Shown here piece after piece: positions 6,982 to 16,752 of a DNA stretch of 48,969 bases. Source of the stretch: a virus; the IMG/VR virus record IMGVR_UViG_3300042894_002013, positions 1 through 48,969 of that record. The stretch is one strand, 5' to 3'. Numbering within the stretch: position 1 is the stretch's first letter; each line of letters opens with the position of its first letter. The notes under the pieces were generated by a model. That model was not told where the DNA came from, made no database searches, and saw only the letters and a program-made list of their open reading frames with translations. Both the position numbers and the translations under genes were made by a program.

Positions 6982-8478
6982 ATGGCAGAAATTACAGATA
7001 ACGCAGTAACTCAACTTAATGGTTTAGAATTATATAAGTGTCAGATTTTATCTGCAGAAAATAAAATCATAGACTTAAAACCAACTTTGGTTGAAATTAA
7101 CTATTTTGAGGATATATTTTCTAACGCCACTTCTGGTAATATAGTTTTAAACGACTCTGGTGGTTTGCATAACGCTTATTCTTGGTGCGGCGACGAGTTT
7201 GTACTTTTGGAATTCGACAAACCCGGAAATTTAGATAAAAATAAACGGTTTCGTGGGATGTTTAGAATATTTAAAACTCAAGGAAGGCACTTAACTGGAA
7301 GAGAATTTAACGAAACCTTCGTATTACATTTTTGTTGCGAAGAAGAATTCCTTTCAAATCGGATGCAGTTAAATAAATCTTATAAACAAATGAGAATATC
7401 TGATATCGTAAAAGATATCGCTTTAAATGTTTTGAAAATTCCAAAAGATAAATTTCCAGACGCTAATATTGAACCCACTTTTGGTAAGTATGATATAGTA
7501 ATTCCGAATATGAGACCCCTTGAAGCTGTTGCTTGGTTATGTACTATGGCGATTGCTGATAATAGTTCTGGTTCTCATGGTGGTCCAGAAGGTGGTGCGA
7601 CATACCTATTTTATAAGAACAGGTATGGTTGGAATTTTAGATCCATACTATCAATATTTAATAATATCCCTAAATTTGAATATAAAAGCCCGTTCAAAAA
7701 AAGTAAAAACACTTCTGGGTATTGGTATGGTACTAAGAACCTTTCTCCAAAAGAAGATATGAATTTTGATTTCGACCCCTTTGAGCAGATTATATCATAT
7801 CAAATTGTAGATAATCACGACGCAATGGATATGATGCAAAGCGGGATGGTTTCAAATAAACTTATTGCTATTGATTATTTAAGAAGAACTCACGAAGAAA
7901 AGGTATTTGATTATGAAAAATACTTTAATAATCATTTGGCAAAAAAAGTTGAAATGTATAAGACCTATAATAAAAACCCTATTCTTAGTAACGCAGAAGA
8001 TAGATTTAAGAAAAAACATAACGAATATCAACCAGTAGTAAAAATTGCTCCATCAACGACAAACCAAAAAAATAATCCATATATAAAAGAAAGACAGCCA
8101 AATATACCTCAAAATTTTGTTGAGAATACCATCCCGTACAGATTTGCTCAATTGGGGTTGATAAATTTCAATAGGTTAAAATTGCTTATATCCGGAGACC
8201 CATATATTGCCGTTGGTAACATAATTTATGTACATTTTCCGCAAGCAAAAGAAGAAAAAGGTACAAAACCTTTGGATAGGTTTTTGAAGGGTAGGTATTT
8301 GGTTTCTGCAGTTAGACAAAGGTTTGATCAAGGTGTTTATGAAACGGTTTTAGAATGCGTAAAAGACGCTTATTGTGGACAAGTAGAAGCGAGAACTAAC
8401 GTTCAAGGATTAAAACCTTTTGACAATAGTAATAATGTTATAATACAGGTCCGTTCTGATAATTATAAATGGTGGTGA
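6982..8478 (+). CDS. gp27: Baseplate hub protein, gp27-like
   Basis: The 498-residue protein looks like the gp27-type hub that forms a trimeric ring between tube and spike. Support includes the N-terminal LYKCQILSAENKIIDLKPTL strand region, an EIDIVFEDIF-type tube-like domain in the first 120 residues, and the IPNMRPLEAVAWLCTMA segment near residue 175, frequent in hub domains. The C-terminal barrel includes GDPYIAVGNIIYVHFPQAK and FLKGRYLVSAVRQRFDQG, common in hub-like proteins. It precedes the gp5-like spike, the expected pairing. T4 gp27 is 391 residues; the extra length is in the middle and the C-terminal part. Confidence 0.82.
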   Translation: MAEITDNAVTQLNGLELYKCQILSAENKIIDLKPTLVEINYFEDIFSNATSGNIVLNDSGGLHNAYSWCGDEFVLLEFDKPGNLDKNKRFRGMFRIFKTQGRHLTGREFNETFVLHFCCEEEFLSNRMQLNKSYKQMRISDIVKDIALNVLKIPKDKFPDANIEPTFGKYDIVIPNMRPLEAVAWLCTMAIADNSSGSHGGPEGGATYLFYKNRYGWNFRSILSIFNNIPKFEYKSPFKKSKNTSGYWYGTKNLSPKEDMNFDFDPFEQIISYQIVDNHDAMDMMQSGMVSNKLIAIDYLRRTHEEKVFDYEKYFNNHLAKKVEMYKTYNKNPILSNAEDRFKKKHNEYQPVVKIAPSTTNQKNNPYIKERQPNIPQNFVENTIPYRFAQLGLINFNRLKLLISGDPYIAVGNIIYVHFPQAKEEKGTKPLDRFLKGRYLVSAVRQRFDQGVYETVLECVKDAYCGQVEARTNVQGLKPFDNSNNVIIQVRSDNYKWW

Positions 8479-8481
8479 TGC

Positions 8482-9249
8482 ATGGAAAAAACTAAAAATT
8501 TCCCTGGGATGGATGGGTTTATTTGGTGGACTGGTATAGTAGAAGACCGTAAAGACCCTTTGAAAGTTGGTAGGGTTAGGGTTAGAATTTTTGGTTGGCA
8601 TAAAGACGATAAATCAAACGTTCCTTCTGACGGTTTATTATGGGCGCAACCTGTTATGTCGGCAAACGCATACCAAATTTCTCACGTACCAAAGGAAGGA
8701 GAAGTTTTGTTTGGGTTTTTTATGGATGGAGAATACGCGCAAGTACCGTTTTATATGGGGGTAATTCCAAATATACCAGAAATAAGGTATCCTAAGGAAA
8801 AAGGTTTTGCAGACCCAGCAACAGAAGAAGAAATAAAACAAAGACCAAGAACATTGCATTCTGGACAAACGAGATATCCTGGAGACGGAGAATTAAATCA
8901 GCCAACAATTAGCAGGTCTGCTAGAAACGAAAATATGGATCAAACGCCATATGGTAAGTCTCATGGAGGGAAATATCCATATGTATTTTCAATACAAACT
9001 GAATCTGGGCATTATTTGGATTTAGACGATACTCCAAACGCGGAAAGGGTTACTTTAATTCATAGAACTGGAAGTTTTATTTCTATAGATTCTGGAGGAA
9101 ATATCACCATTTCGGGTAAAAATGTTAATATAATTGCGACTGGTTCCATAAATAATAAAGCTCCTGGCGGCATTAATGAAGATACTCCGAATCACAAAAC
9201 TACAGGTACTCACACAGATGCTATTGGTATACACTATAGCGGGGGCTAA
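8482..9249 (+). CDS. gp5: gp5-like baseplate spike, OB-fold without lysozyme
   Basis: The 255-residue protein begins with an OB-fold gp5 N-terminal domain: WWTGIVEDRKDPLKVGRVRV, then WAQPVMSA and FGFFMDGEYAQVPFYMGVIP through about residue 100. A linker leads to a beta-strand region (SGHYLDLDD, then ISIDSGGNITISGKNVNI) resembling the start of a triple-stranded beta-helix needle, ending in a Gly/His-rich tip. T4 gp5 (575 residues) has a lysozyme domain between these parts; no such domain is present here. Wall digestion is presumably done by the double-hydrolase protein at 1-2273. The C-terminal THTDAIGIHYSGG may bind a PAAR-type tip or metal (inference). Confidence 0.87.
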   Translation: MEKTKNFPGMDGFIWWTGIVEDRKDPLKVGRVRVRIFGWHKDDKSNVPSDGLLWAQPVMSANAYQISHVPKEGEVLFGFFMDGEYAQVPFYMGVIPNIPEIRYPKEKGFADPATEEEIKQRPRTLHSGQTRYPGDGELNQPTISRSARNENMDQTPYGKSHGGKYPYVFSIQTESGHYLDLDDTPNAERVTLIHRTGSFISIDSGGNITISGKNVNIIATGSINNKAPGGINEDTPNHKTTGTHTDAIGIHYSGG

Positions 9250-9259
9250 TAAATAATAC

Positions 9260-9652
9260 ATGCAAAATAAAGACATAATATACTCGGACTTAGACCTAAT
9301 GTTTAACATACATCCTGTTAAACAAGATTTGGTTATGAGTATAAACGAGAAGGCAGTAATTCGTTCTGTTAGAAATTTGGTTCTTACAAACCATTACGAA
9401 AGACCGTTTCAATCTGAAATAGGGTCAAACGTTAAGAAAATGTTGTTTGAACCAATTACTTCTCTTACAGAAAATTACATTCAGAGAGAAATTTATAATG
9501 TTGTAACAACTTTTGAACCCAGAGCAAAAAATGTTTTTGTTCAAGTTAAAGGTTATCCTGACGAAAACGCATTACGAGCAAATATTGTATTTTATATAGA
9601 AAATTCAACGACACCAGTTGTAGTAGATATGCTTTTAGAAAGATCAAGATAG
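9260..9652 (+). CDS. gp25: Baseplate wedge gp25
   Basis: At 130 residues the protein is the same size as T4 gp25 (132). It has the family HPVKQDLVMSINEKAVIRSV start, the HYERPFQSEIGSNVKKMLFE block near residues 46-64, and the EPR motif at residues 86-88, which interacts in the wedge core at the sheath initiation site. gp25 sits with gp6 and gp53 around the hub and primes sheath assembly. It starts 10 bases after gp5 and precedes gp6, as expected for wedge genes. Confidence 0.92.
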   Translation: MQNKDIIYSDLDLMFNIHPVKQDLVMSINEKAVIRSVRNLVLTNHYERPFQSEIGSNVKKMLFEPITSLTENYIQREIYNVVTTFEPRAKNVFVQVKGYPDENALRANIVFYIENSTTPVVVDMLLERSR

Positions 9653-9662
9653 GAAAAAATAA

Positions 9663-11750
9663 ATGGCAACCTCTAATTCTAATTTAACTCTTGTGGGGAC
9701 AGATTTTGATCAGATCAAAAGTAATTTATTAACTTTCCTTAGAGGTCAAGATGTTCTAAAAGACGCAGATTATACTGGTAGTGTTCTTCAAACTTTATTA
9801 GACGTTTTAGCGTACAATACCCATTATAATGCCTTCTATTTGAATATGGTTGCTAATGAAATGTTTTTGGATTCTGCCGTTAAAAGAGCTTCCGTAATAT
9901 CGCATTCGAAAATGTTAGGGTATTTTCCAAGATCTGTTGTTGCTCCTACTGCCACAATTAAATTAACCATTACTAATTATGAACTACCGTCTATAACTAT
10001 TCCTAAATTTACAAAATTTATATCAGAGTCTGTTGATGGTGTTAACTACGTTTTTATGACCGATAAAGAATACGTTGTTAATAACGATCCAAATAATAAC
10101 CCTAATACTGCTATAGTAATAGCAGACGTTATAGTAAAACAAGGAGAACCAGTACAGTATACATTCACGTATAATTTAAAAGAAAACCCAAAGGGTATAT
10201 ATAAAATACCAGACGCAAATATAGACCTAAGCACACTCCAAGTAATAGTCCAAAAGTCTCGGTTGGATTTTTCTTCTGTTTCTTTTTATACGGGTTCTAC
10301 TGAAACTTTGTCCATAACTCCTGAATCAGAAATTTATTTCGTTCAAGAATCTATGGATGGTTTTTATGAAATTTACTTTGGTGATGGAGTTCTTGGTAAA
10401 CAATTAGAAAACGGTAATGTTGTAATAGTTTCCTACATAACGTCTGATGGTAGTATTGCAAACGGAGCTAAAGAATTCACTATTGTGGGGGGTAACGAAC
10501 AGCTTGCTTCTGGCATCATAAGCGTTGAAACTACTAGTCCAGCCTTTGGAGGCAGAGAAAAAGAATCTATTGAGTCAATAAAATTTATTGCTCCAAAATC
10601 ATACTCGGCGCAAAATAGGGCAGTAACGAATCAAGATTATATGACCCTATTGAATAACAATAATTATGGGTTTATATTTGATTCTGTTAATGTTTGGGGT
10701 GGACAAGAAAATGATCCTCCTGTGTATGGTCAAGTTTTTGTTTCTCTAAAACCACAAGGAGGTTACGCTTTAACAACATCTCAAAAAGAAATTGTGAAAA
10801 CAAAGTTGATTAAACCTTTGAATGTAATTACTGTTGAGCCTACTATTATTGATCCAGACTACACATATATTAAATTAGAAATAGATGTAATATATGATTC
10901 CAGAAAAACTATACTGAGCGTTGGTGAACTTGAATCTAGAATAAGAACTTCCATACAAGAGTTTTCAAGAGAAACTTTAAACTCTTTTAATTCTACATTT
11001 AGTTACCCGGATTTAATGTTCGCAGTTCAGAACGCTGATAATTCTATCGTGACCAACGAAATAGACGTAACCCTTCAAAAGAAGTTCTTACCAAGTTTAG
11101 AAGTAGCCACAACATATGAATTAGAGTTTGGAAGCGTATTGGAGAGGGGTATATTATTTTCTGGTATAACTTCTTCTCCTTCTATGCAATATTATGATAG
11201 ACAAAATTCTTATGCCGTTATTGATGGGATATACCTTGAAGAATTGCCTTCATATTCTGGGGGTGTTGAATCAATCGATATTGTTAATCCCGGATTTGGA
11301 TATAAAACAAACCCTTCAATAAAAATAGTTGGTGATGGGTCTGGCGCTAATGCGTATTCTATAGTTGTTAATGGTTCTTTGAGCAAAATTGTTGTTGATA
11401 ACCCCGGAGCGAATTATTCTCAGGCAATTATTGAAATTGAGGGTGGTGGTGGAAATCTGGGTCAAGCAACAGCAACACTACAAGGTAGGTATGGTACTAT
11501 AAAATCTTATTATTACAATAAGAAAAATATAAAAACTTCTTTTGATGAAAATGTTGGCGTTGTTGATTATTATACTGGAAAAGTAACTCTAACAGATTTT
11601 AATCCTTTGAATGTGAATAACCCATTGGCACAATTAACTTTGACGGCAAAACCTCAATCTAACATTATAAGTTCCAGTAGAAATAGAATATTAACTATAG
11701 ACCAGTTTGACCCTTCAGCAATAGTGATAAACATCAAAGAGAAATCCTAA
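9663..11750 (+). CDS. gp6: Baseplate wedge gp6
   Basis: The 695-residue product matches gp6 (T4, 660 residues; J-like fold), which forms the hexagonal iris of the baseplate. The N-terminal GSVLQTLLDVLAYNTHYNAF and NEMFLDSAVKRASVISHSKM blocks (residues 35-80) are highly characteristic. The middle has the J-domain strands ending near SAQNRAVTNQDYMTLL around residue 320. Near residues 535-615 (nucleotides 11263-11500) it carries a GxGY-type beta module with two half-repeats, also present in gp8-like and larger proteins here. The stop TAA shares a base with the next ATG (TAATG at 11748-11752), so translation is coupled to the gp7-like gene. Confidence 0.9.
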   Translation: MATSNSNLTLVGTDFDQIKSNLLTFLRGQDVLKDADYTGSVLQTLLDVLAYNTHYNAFYLNMVANEMFLDSAVKRASVISHSKMLGYFPRSVVAPTATIKLTITNYELPSITIPKFTKFISESVDGVNYVFMTDKEYVVNNDPNNNPNTAIVIADVIVKQGEPVQYTFTYNLKENPKGIYKIPDANIDLSTLQVIVQKSRLDFSSVSFYTGSTETLSITPESEIYFVQESMDGFYEIYFGDGVLGKQLENGNVVIVSYITSDGSIANGAKEFTIVGGNEQLASGIISVETTSPAFGGREKESIESIKFIAPKSYSAQNRAVTNQDYMTLLNNNNYGFIFDSVNVWGGQENDPPVYGQVFVSLKPQGGYALTTSQKEIVKTKLIKPLNVITVEPTIIDPDYTYIKLEIDVIYDSRKTILSVGELESRIRTSIQEFSRETLNSFNSTFSYPDLMFAVQNADNSIVTNEIDVTLQKKFLPSLEVATTYELEFGSVLERGILFSGITSSPSMQYYDRQNSYAVIDGIYLEELPSYSGGVESIDIVNPGFGYKTNPSIKIVGDGSGANAYSIVVNGSLSKIVVDNPGANYSQAIIEIEGGGGNLGQATATLQGRYGTIKSYYYNKKNIKTSFDENVGVVDYYTGKVTLTDFNPLNVNNPLAQLTLTAKPQSNIISSSRNRILTIDQFDPSAIVINIKEKS

Positions 11751-14700
11751 TGATAAAAACTTCTCTATTAGTACAACAGCAATTACCTAGTTTCGTTAGG
11801 GAAGATGATAACTATCAGAATTTTGTTGCTTTTATAGAATCTTATTATGAATGGTTAGAACAAGATTCTAATGTATTAAGCGAATCTAAAAAAATACAAG
11901 AATATATTGATATTGATTCTACCGTTGAAAAATTCGTTGAATATTTTTATTCAACGTTTATGCCAGCATTTCCAAAAGATGTTATTACAGACAAAAGAAA
12001 ATTATTAAGGTTCTCAAAAGAACTTTATGAAAATAAAGGAAATAGAGCGGCTTATAAATTTCTATTTAGATGTTTATATAATGTTGATTCTGACGTATAT
12101 GAAACTAAAGAATATGTAGTAAAAGCGTCTGCAGGTAAATGGTTTTTACCTAAATCTGTTAAAATTAAATCCAATGATTCTAGGTGGATCAATGCTGAAA
12201 ATTTGTTTATTTTCGGTGATATTTCAAAGTCTTTGGCTAAAATCGAAAGGGCAAAGGTTGTAAACGATAGGGTAGAGATATTCATATCCGACATACAAAG
12301 GTTGTTCCAAACTGGAGAATTTGTAAAAGTAGTTGACGTAAACCTCCAAAACGTTTATTTTGATGTTGAAGGTAATATAGTAGAAGAAGGGGAAATATTA
12401 GAGGGAAAACTATTAGGAACTATATCTTCAGTTGACGTTAATCGAAATTATAGAGGTAATTATTATTTATCGGGCGACCCGGTCGTTTTTTACGAAGGAT
12501 TAGAAGAGGAAACTTCTGATATTGGTGCTGTTGCTGAAGTCGGGGAAGTTACTTTGGGTGCTATACAGCGCGTAAAAGTTGAAGAGGGATCTTATGGTTA
12601 TAGAGAACATCCCAACACATTTATTTTTGTAACTCCCGATTCCGGTAAACCTATATTAACGGTTGGTGCTATAAATCCAGCAAATACGTCAAACGTGACA
12701 ATGATGGTTGCGGATTCTTTGGAATTGAAAGAAAATATTCCACTAAATTGCAACGTTTTTACTGGGTTCCCAATAAGCAATACTCTTAATTATAATTTCT
12801 CAAGAACATTAGCAAATTCTTTAATATGTAATGCAAATACGGTTATGGCGAATGCATTTACGTTTAGAGAATTTTCGACGTATTCTATTGATACAGTTAT
12901 TGTTCAAAATGGTGGTGGTGGATTTAGAACAATTCCCACCATATCCGCCGAATCAATGTATGAAACGGATTTGCCGTTTGGAATGGGGGATGAATACGAC
13001 CCTAGATACACTCCAGCAGCAAATACGGTAACGTCTATCAAAAATTTTGGTATTCTAGGACCAATCCTTATCAGAACAGACTCTTCTGGTAATAGAAAAC
13101 GAGGAGTTGGCTACAAGGTAGGGGACGAAATACTATTTTCTGGTGGTCTTGGTGGAGGGGCTTTTGCAAACGTTACTTCAGTATTATCTGGAGGCGAAAT
13201 CAACACCGTTTCTTATTATACGTCCACAAACAACCCTGCCCCTTTAGGCGGGTTTGGATATTCCAACGGAGAATTGCCTTACGTTTACGTTAAACCAACG
13301 GAAACTTCTGCTAGTATTTCTAGCAATAATGTACTAAGGGTTTCTAGTTCTTTTGTTACTGGAAATGTTTTAGTGGGGCAAACTGTTTCTGGTAATGGTA
13401 TTCCTGTTACAACAACCGTTATAAATTCATATTCTAATGGTTGGGTAATATTATCTAATAGCGCGACAGGAACCTATGTATCCAACACTTATTCTTTTGT
13501 TGGAACCGGAGCAGACTTATACGTCAGTACTGTACTTGGCGATGGAGCAAAGCTGGTACCAATTACAGATAGAATTGGTTCAATAACAACAATAAAAATT
13601 ACCAATTTTGGTGAAGATTATATTTCTGCGCCAAAAGTTTCTCTAAAGGTTCAGGATATCGCTGTAAGTAACGTAAGTTTGTTATATGTACCTCAAAAGG
13701 GAGACATAGTATATCAAGGAGCCAATTCTACTAGTTTTACTTATAAGTCGTATGTTGATTCTATTAATAGAATCACGTTTGACGAAAATTCTGAAACATC
13801 TACTTATATACTAAGGGTTTATAATTATAATAAACTTCCAAACCCTAACGCAGAATTAACTCTACAAAAAACCAAAATAATAGAACCAAATACATATCCA
13901 ATAACTATAAAAACCGACTATGTTTTCCCTAGAAAATTTTTACCAGACGGAACTTCTCAGATAGTTGGTAAAGACGGTATATTAACTTATGGTGATGGTA
14001 CTGCTAAAGCAAATTCTAAATTCTTAAACGGACTGATACTTGGTTCTGGAAGATATATTGATGAATCGCACCAACCAAGTTCTTTTTCTGTTCTGGAAGA
14101 TGAAAACTACAATAATTTTACTTATGTCGTTTCTGTTGAAAAAGACATCTCAAAATATAGAGATATTCTATATGAAAGTATGCATCCTTCTGGAACCAAG
14201 GTAATTGGTCAAGCGGTAATAAAGAACGAAGCTAACTCTGAAATAGAATTAAAAGAATCAACTTATGTAAATTATATTGACGATTTTGAATATATATGGG
14301 CTGCGTTGGCTACTGAAGAAGTTGCCGAAAACGAGTTTAATTCTGAATTAATGCGATTCCCAGAATCAATTTCCAAATATGCAACGCTTGATTCTAATAA
14401 TTCCAATATGTTGCGGTTGTCTACATTCCCCAATATTTCTAAAGACCAAAACATATATGGTGCTGGAATTCTTTGGGACACTAAAATAAAATCTGTTAAT
14501 ATTGCAAACAGCAGCATAATTTTAACAGAAAACGCTACTGAAAACCAAAACAATACTTTATTGCTGGTTATGGATAATTGGTCTGGATCGGATAATAAGT
14601 ACATATTACCGCACCAATTGATTCTATGCAATACTTCTAGTAATAGTAATGTTGTGGTAATAAGAACTTCTTCTAGTAGCAATTTAACGTCTGATTTGAT

Positions 14701-15319
14701 TAAAAATCAGATCGTTGTTGGAAATACTACGACTATCTATGCTAACACTGTTAATAACAGTAACATGCTTAAAGAAGTTGAATCTGTCTCCAACGTTGTT
14801 GTTGGGCAATATATTACCGGAAACAATATACCCAACGGAACAAAGGTTGCTCAAATAATTTCTGGTAATAATACCATTGTTATGACCCATAATGCTTCTG
14901 CTAATGCTAACGGATACAGCTATAGCTACTTTGATAAACAGACCGAGACCACTGTTGGCGTATATAAATATAATTATATACAATTCCAGAGCGTTCCTTA
15001 CAATACTAGAATAAGTAGAATAATAACGTCGAACAATACTTTATTATTATCAAACAATTGTATAAAAACTTCTATCGATAATGTTTATTATTTCTTGGGT
15101 GATGGTACTAGTAATAGAGACTCTGAAATTCCATCCGAATTCGTAAGGGTAGAATCTGGTCAATTTACTGAAAAATACGGTTCTATTGGTGGTGCGAGAC
15201 AAAGACCAGAAGAAAACTATTTTGTATTCAATGACGATTTATTAAGCGAATCTGGAGAACCGCTACTAACAGAAAATAATGTTAACATATCAGCAACAAT
15301 TTACATAAGAATTAAATAG
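11750..15319 (+). CDS. gp7: Giant baseplate wedge protein, gp7-like
   Basis: The 1189-residue protein has a conserved N-terminal domain (VREDDNYQNFVAFIESYYEW near residue 16, then YSTFMPAFPKDVITDKRKLL and a NKGNRAAYKFLFRCLYNVD block to about residue 125). This domain is widespread in marine T4-like phages between gp6 and gp8 and occupies the gp7 position; T4 gp7 is 1032 residues and clamps the wedge. The remainder is beta-rich, with GxGY-type modules near nucleotides 12891-13300 and 13586-13650 and two VGQ-SG-IP modules near 13321-13500 and 14767-14930. The C-terminus SEFVRVESGQFTEKYG and ENYFVFNDD is distinctive. The call rests on the N-terminal family and synteny. Confidence 0.65.
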   Translation: MIKTSLLVQQQLPSFVREDDNYQNFVAFIESYYEWLEQDSNVLSESKKIQEYIDIDSTVEKFVEYFYSTFMPAFPKDVITDKRKLLRFSKELYENKGNRAAYKFLFRCLYNVDSDVYETKEYVVKASAGKWFLPKSVKIKSNDSRWINAENLFIFGDISKSLAKIERAKVVNDRVEIFISDIQRLFQTGEFVKVVDVNLQNVYFDVEGNIVEEGEILEGKLLGTISSVDVNRNYRGNYYLSGDPVVFYEGLEEETSDIGAVAEVGEVTLGAIQRVKVEEGSYGYREHPNTFIFVTPDSGKPILTVGAINPANTSNVTMMVADSLELKENIPLNCNVFTGFPISNTLNYNFSRTLANSLICNANTVMANAFTFREFSTYSIDTVIVQNGGGGFRTIPTISAESMYETDLPFGMGDEYDPRYTPAANTVTSIKNFGILGPILIRTDSSGNRKRGVGYKVGDEILFSGGLGGGAFANVTSVLSGGEINTVSYYTSTNNPAPLGGFGYSNGELPYVYVKPTETSASISSNNVLRVSSSFVTGNVLVGQTVSGNGIPVTTTVINSYSNGWVILSNSATGTYVSNTYSFVGTGADLYVSTVLGDGAKLVPITDRIGSITTIKITNFGEDYISAPKVSLKVQDIAVSNVSLLYVPQKGDIVYQGANSTSFTYKSYVDSINRITFDENSETSTYILRVYNYNKLPNPNAELTLQKTKIIEPNTYPITIKTDYVFPRKFLPDGTSQIVGKDGILTYGDGTAKANSKFLNGLILGSGRYIDESHQPSSFSVLEDENYNNFTYVVSVEKDISKYRDILYESMHPSGTKVIGQAVIKNEANSEIELKESTYVNYIDDFEYIWAALATEEVAENEFNSELMRFPESISKYATLDSNNSNMLRLSTFPNISKDQNIYGAGILWDTKIKSVNIANSSIILTENATENQNNTLLLVMDNWSGSDNKYILPHQLILCNTSSNSNVVVIRTSSSSNLTSDLIKNQIVVGNTTTIYANTVNNSNMLKEVESVSNVVVGQYITGNNIPNGTKVAQIISGNNTIVMTHNASANANGYSYSYFDKQTETTVGVYKYNYIQFQSVPYNTRISRIITSNNTLLLSNNCIKTSIDNVYYFLGDGTSNRDSEIPSEFVRVESGQFTEKYGSIGGARQRPEENYFVFNDDLLSESGEPLLTENNVNISATIYIRIK

Positions 15320-15326
15320 GTTTAAT

Positions 15327-16742
15327 ATGGGAATAATAACCAGCAGTTTACCAAATCTAGGTAATCCAACAAGTAATACATTATTAATAGGGGTAAACGT
15401 TATTAACGAAACCCCAAATAATAGCGTAAAAATAACCGCAGCAAACCTAAAATCGTTTATTGTTGCCGAAGCATTTTTAAAGGCGAATCAATCCTTTGTA
15501 AAAGCTAATGCTTCTTACGATGCATCAAATTCTGCTGCTAATTACGCCAATTCAGCGTTCGTTTATGCCAATTCAGCATATAATTGGGCTAATGCTTCTT
15601 ATAATTTCGCAAACACTACGGCAAACACACTCTCTAATACAGAAATAAAATTATCCTCTGTATATAGTTTCTCTAATTCTTTATATGATATCTCAAATAT
15701 AATTTTTGGCGTTGCTAATTCCGGGGTTTCTTTTTCCGCTAATGCGTTTATTCAAGCAAACGCCGCATTTATTCAAGCAAATTCTGCAAATTCTTATGCT
15801 ATAGGGGTAAACGCTAAATTACAACAAATATATGATACAGCAAATTCAGCTTCTATATCTGCACAATTTGCAAACACAAATTCAACTGTAGCTTACGATT
15901 TAGCGCAAACTGCAATAGGCGATTCTCAAAATGCAAACACAAACGCTTTTACAGCATTGAGTGTTGCAAACAATGCGTTATTTATTGCAGCAAATACTGA
16001 TATAAAATTATCTTCTGCGTATAGTTTGGCAAACAGCACACATGAATCTTTGGTTTCTGAATTAAATCTATATCCTATCGTTAACGCGAAAAGATTTAAT
16101 GTTGTTGGTGATGGTGTTACAGACGATACGGTAAATTTGCAAAACGTTATTAATTCTATTCCTTTTGGAACGATCTTTATCCCTTCTGGCTTTTATGGTG
16201 TTACCACTTTGAATATTAATCCTGGTATAAGCATTAAAGGCGACGGAAGTAACTCTTCGATATTTGTAACGTTAGCAAATAATTCTACTGTCCTTAAATA
16301 TACAAAATCCAACACCTCTCTAAGTCCCGATAATATTTCTATATCTAGTATTGGTTTTAGATCTAACGGTACTGTTAATTGTATTCCTATCGGAGTTTCC
16401 GGCAATAGTAGCTCTTTACTTTGTGTTAATGCGAAAATATCAGATATTAAGATTGATGCAGAATTTGGATATTCTTTTTCTAAAGGTGTTGAATTATCAA
16501 ATTGTAAAAATTATATAGTTTCTTCTGTCATTTCAAGTAACTGTAATAATGATGTAGTAATTTCTAATTCTTTTAAAGGGCAGATTGTTAATAGTATATT
16601 TGATAGCGATTTGGCTAATAATATCATAGAAACAGGAACAAGTGATAAAAACATTATCTCCAACAATATAACAAGAAAGAGAATAAATATTGTCGGTCCT
16701 AATACCTTGAAAGTTAATAATATAGAAAACGCCTCAGAATAA
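15327..16742 (+). CDS. Fibre/tailspike-like protein: ANSAY heptads and pectate-lyase-type beta-helix
   Basis: The 471-residue protein has an N-terminal anchor (about 40 residues). An alanine/asparagine-rich region of 7-residue repeats follows (YANSAFV, YANSAYN, WANASYN type), likely a trimeric coiled coil. From about residue 255 a pectate-lyase-3-like parallel beta-helix begins with RFNVVGDGVTDDTVNLQNVI, a typical tailspike entry motif, and runs to the C-terminus through rungs rich in Ile, Asn and Ser. Such helices often bind or cut surface polysaccharide. I see no clear catalytic residues, so enzyme activity is unproven. It lies between the gp7-like and gp8 genes, so it may be a short tailspike attached to the baseplate. 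Confidence 0.7.
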   Translation: MGIITSSLPNLGNPTSNTLLIGVNVINETPNNSVKITAANLKSFIVAEAFLKANQSFVKANASYDASNSAANYANSAFVYANSAYNWANASYNFANTTANTLSNTEIKLSSVYSFSNSLYDISNIIFGVANSGVSFSANAFIQANAAFIQANSANSYAIGVNAKLQQIYDTANSASISAQFANTNSTVAYDLAQTAIGDSQNANTNAFTALSVANNALFIAANTDIKLSSAYSLANSTHESLVSELNLYPIVNAKRFNVVGDGVTDDTVNLQNVINSIPFGTIFIPSGFYGVTTLNINPGISIKGDGSNSSIFVTLANNSTVLKYTKSNTSLSPDNISISSIGFRSNGTVNCIPIGVSGNSSSLLCVNAKISDIKIDAEFGYSFSKGVELSNCKNYIVSSVISSNCNNDVVISNSFKGQIVNSIFDSDLANNIIETGTSDKNIISNNITRKRINIVGPNTLKVNNIENASE

Positions 16743-16752
16743 AGGTAAATAA

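Noticed and set aside
14950-14975. TATAAATA inside the gp7-like gene.
   Set aside because: It lies in AT-rich coding sequence far from any start codon and is expected by chance.
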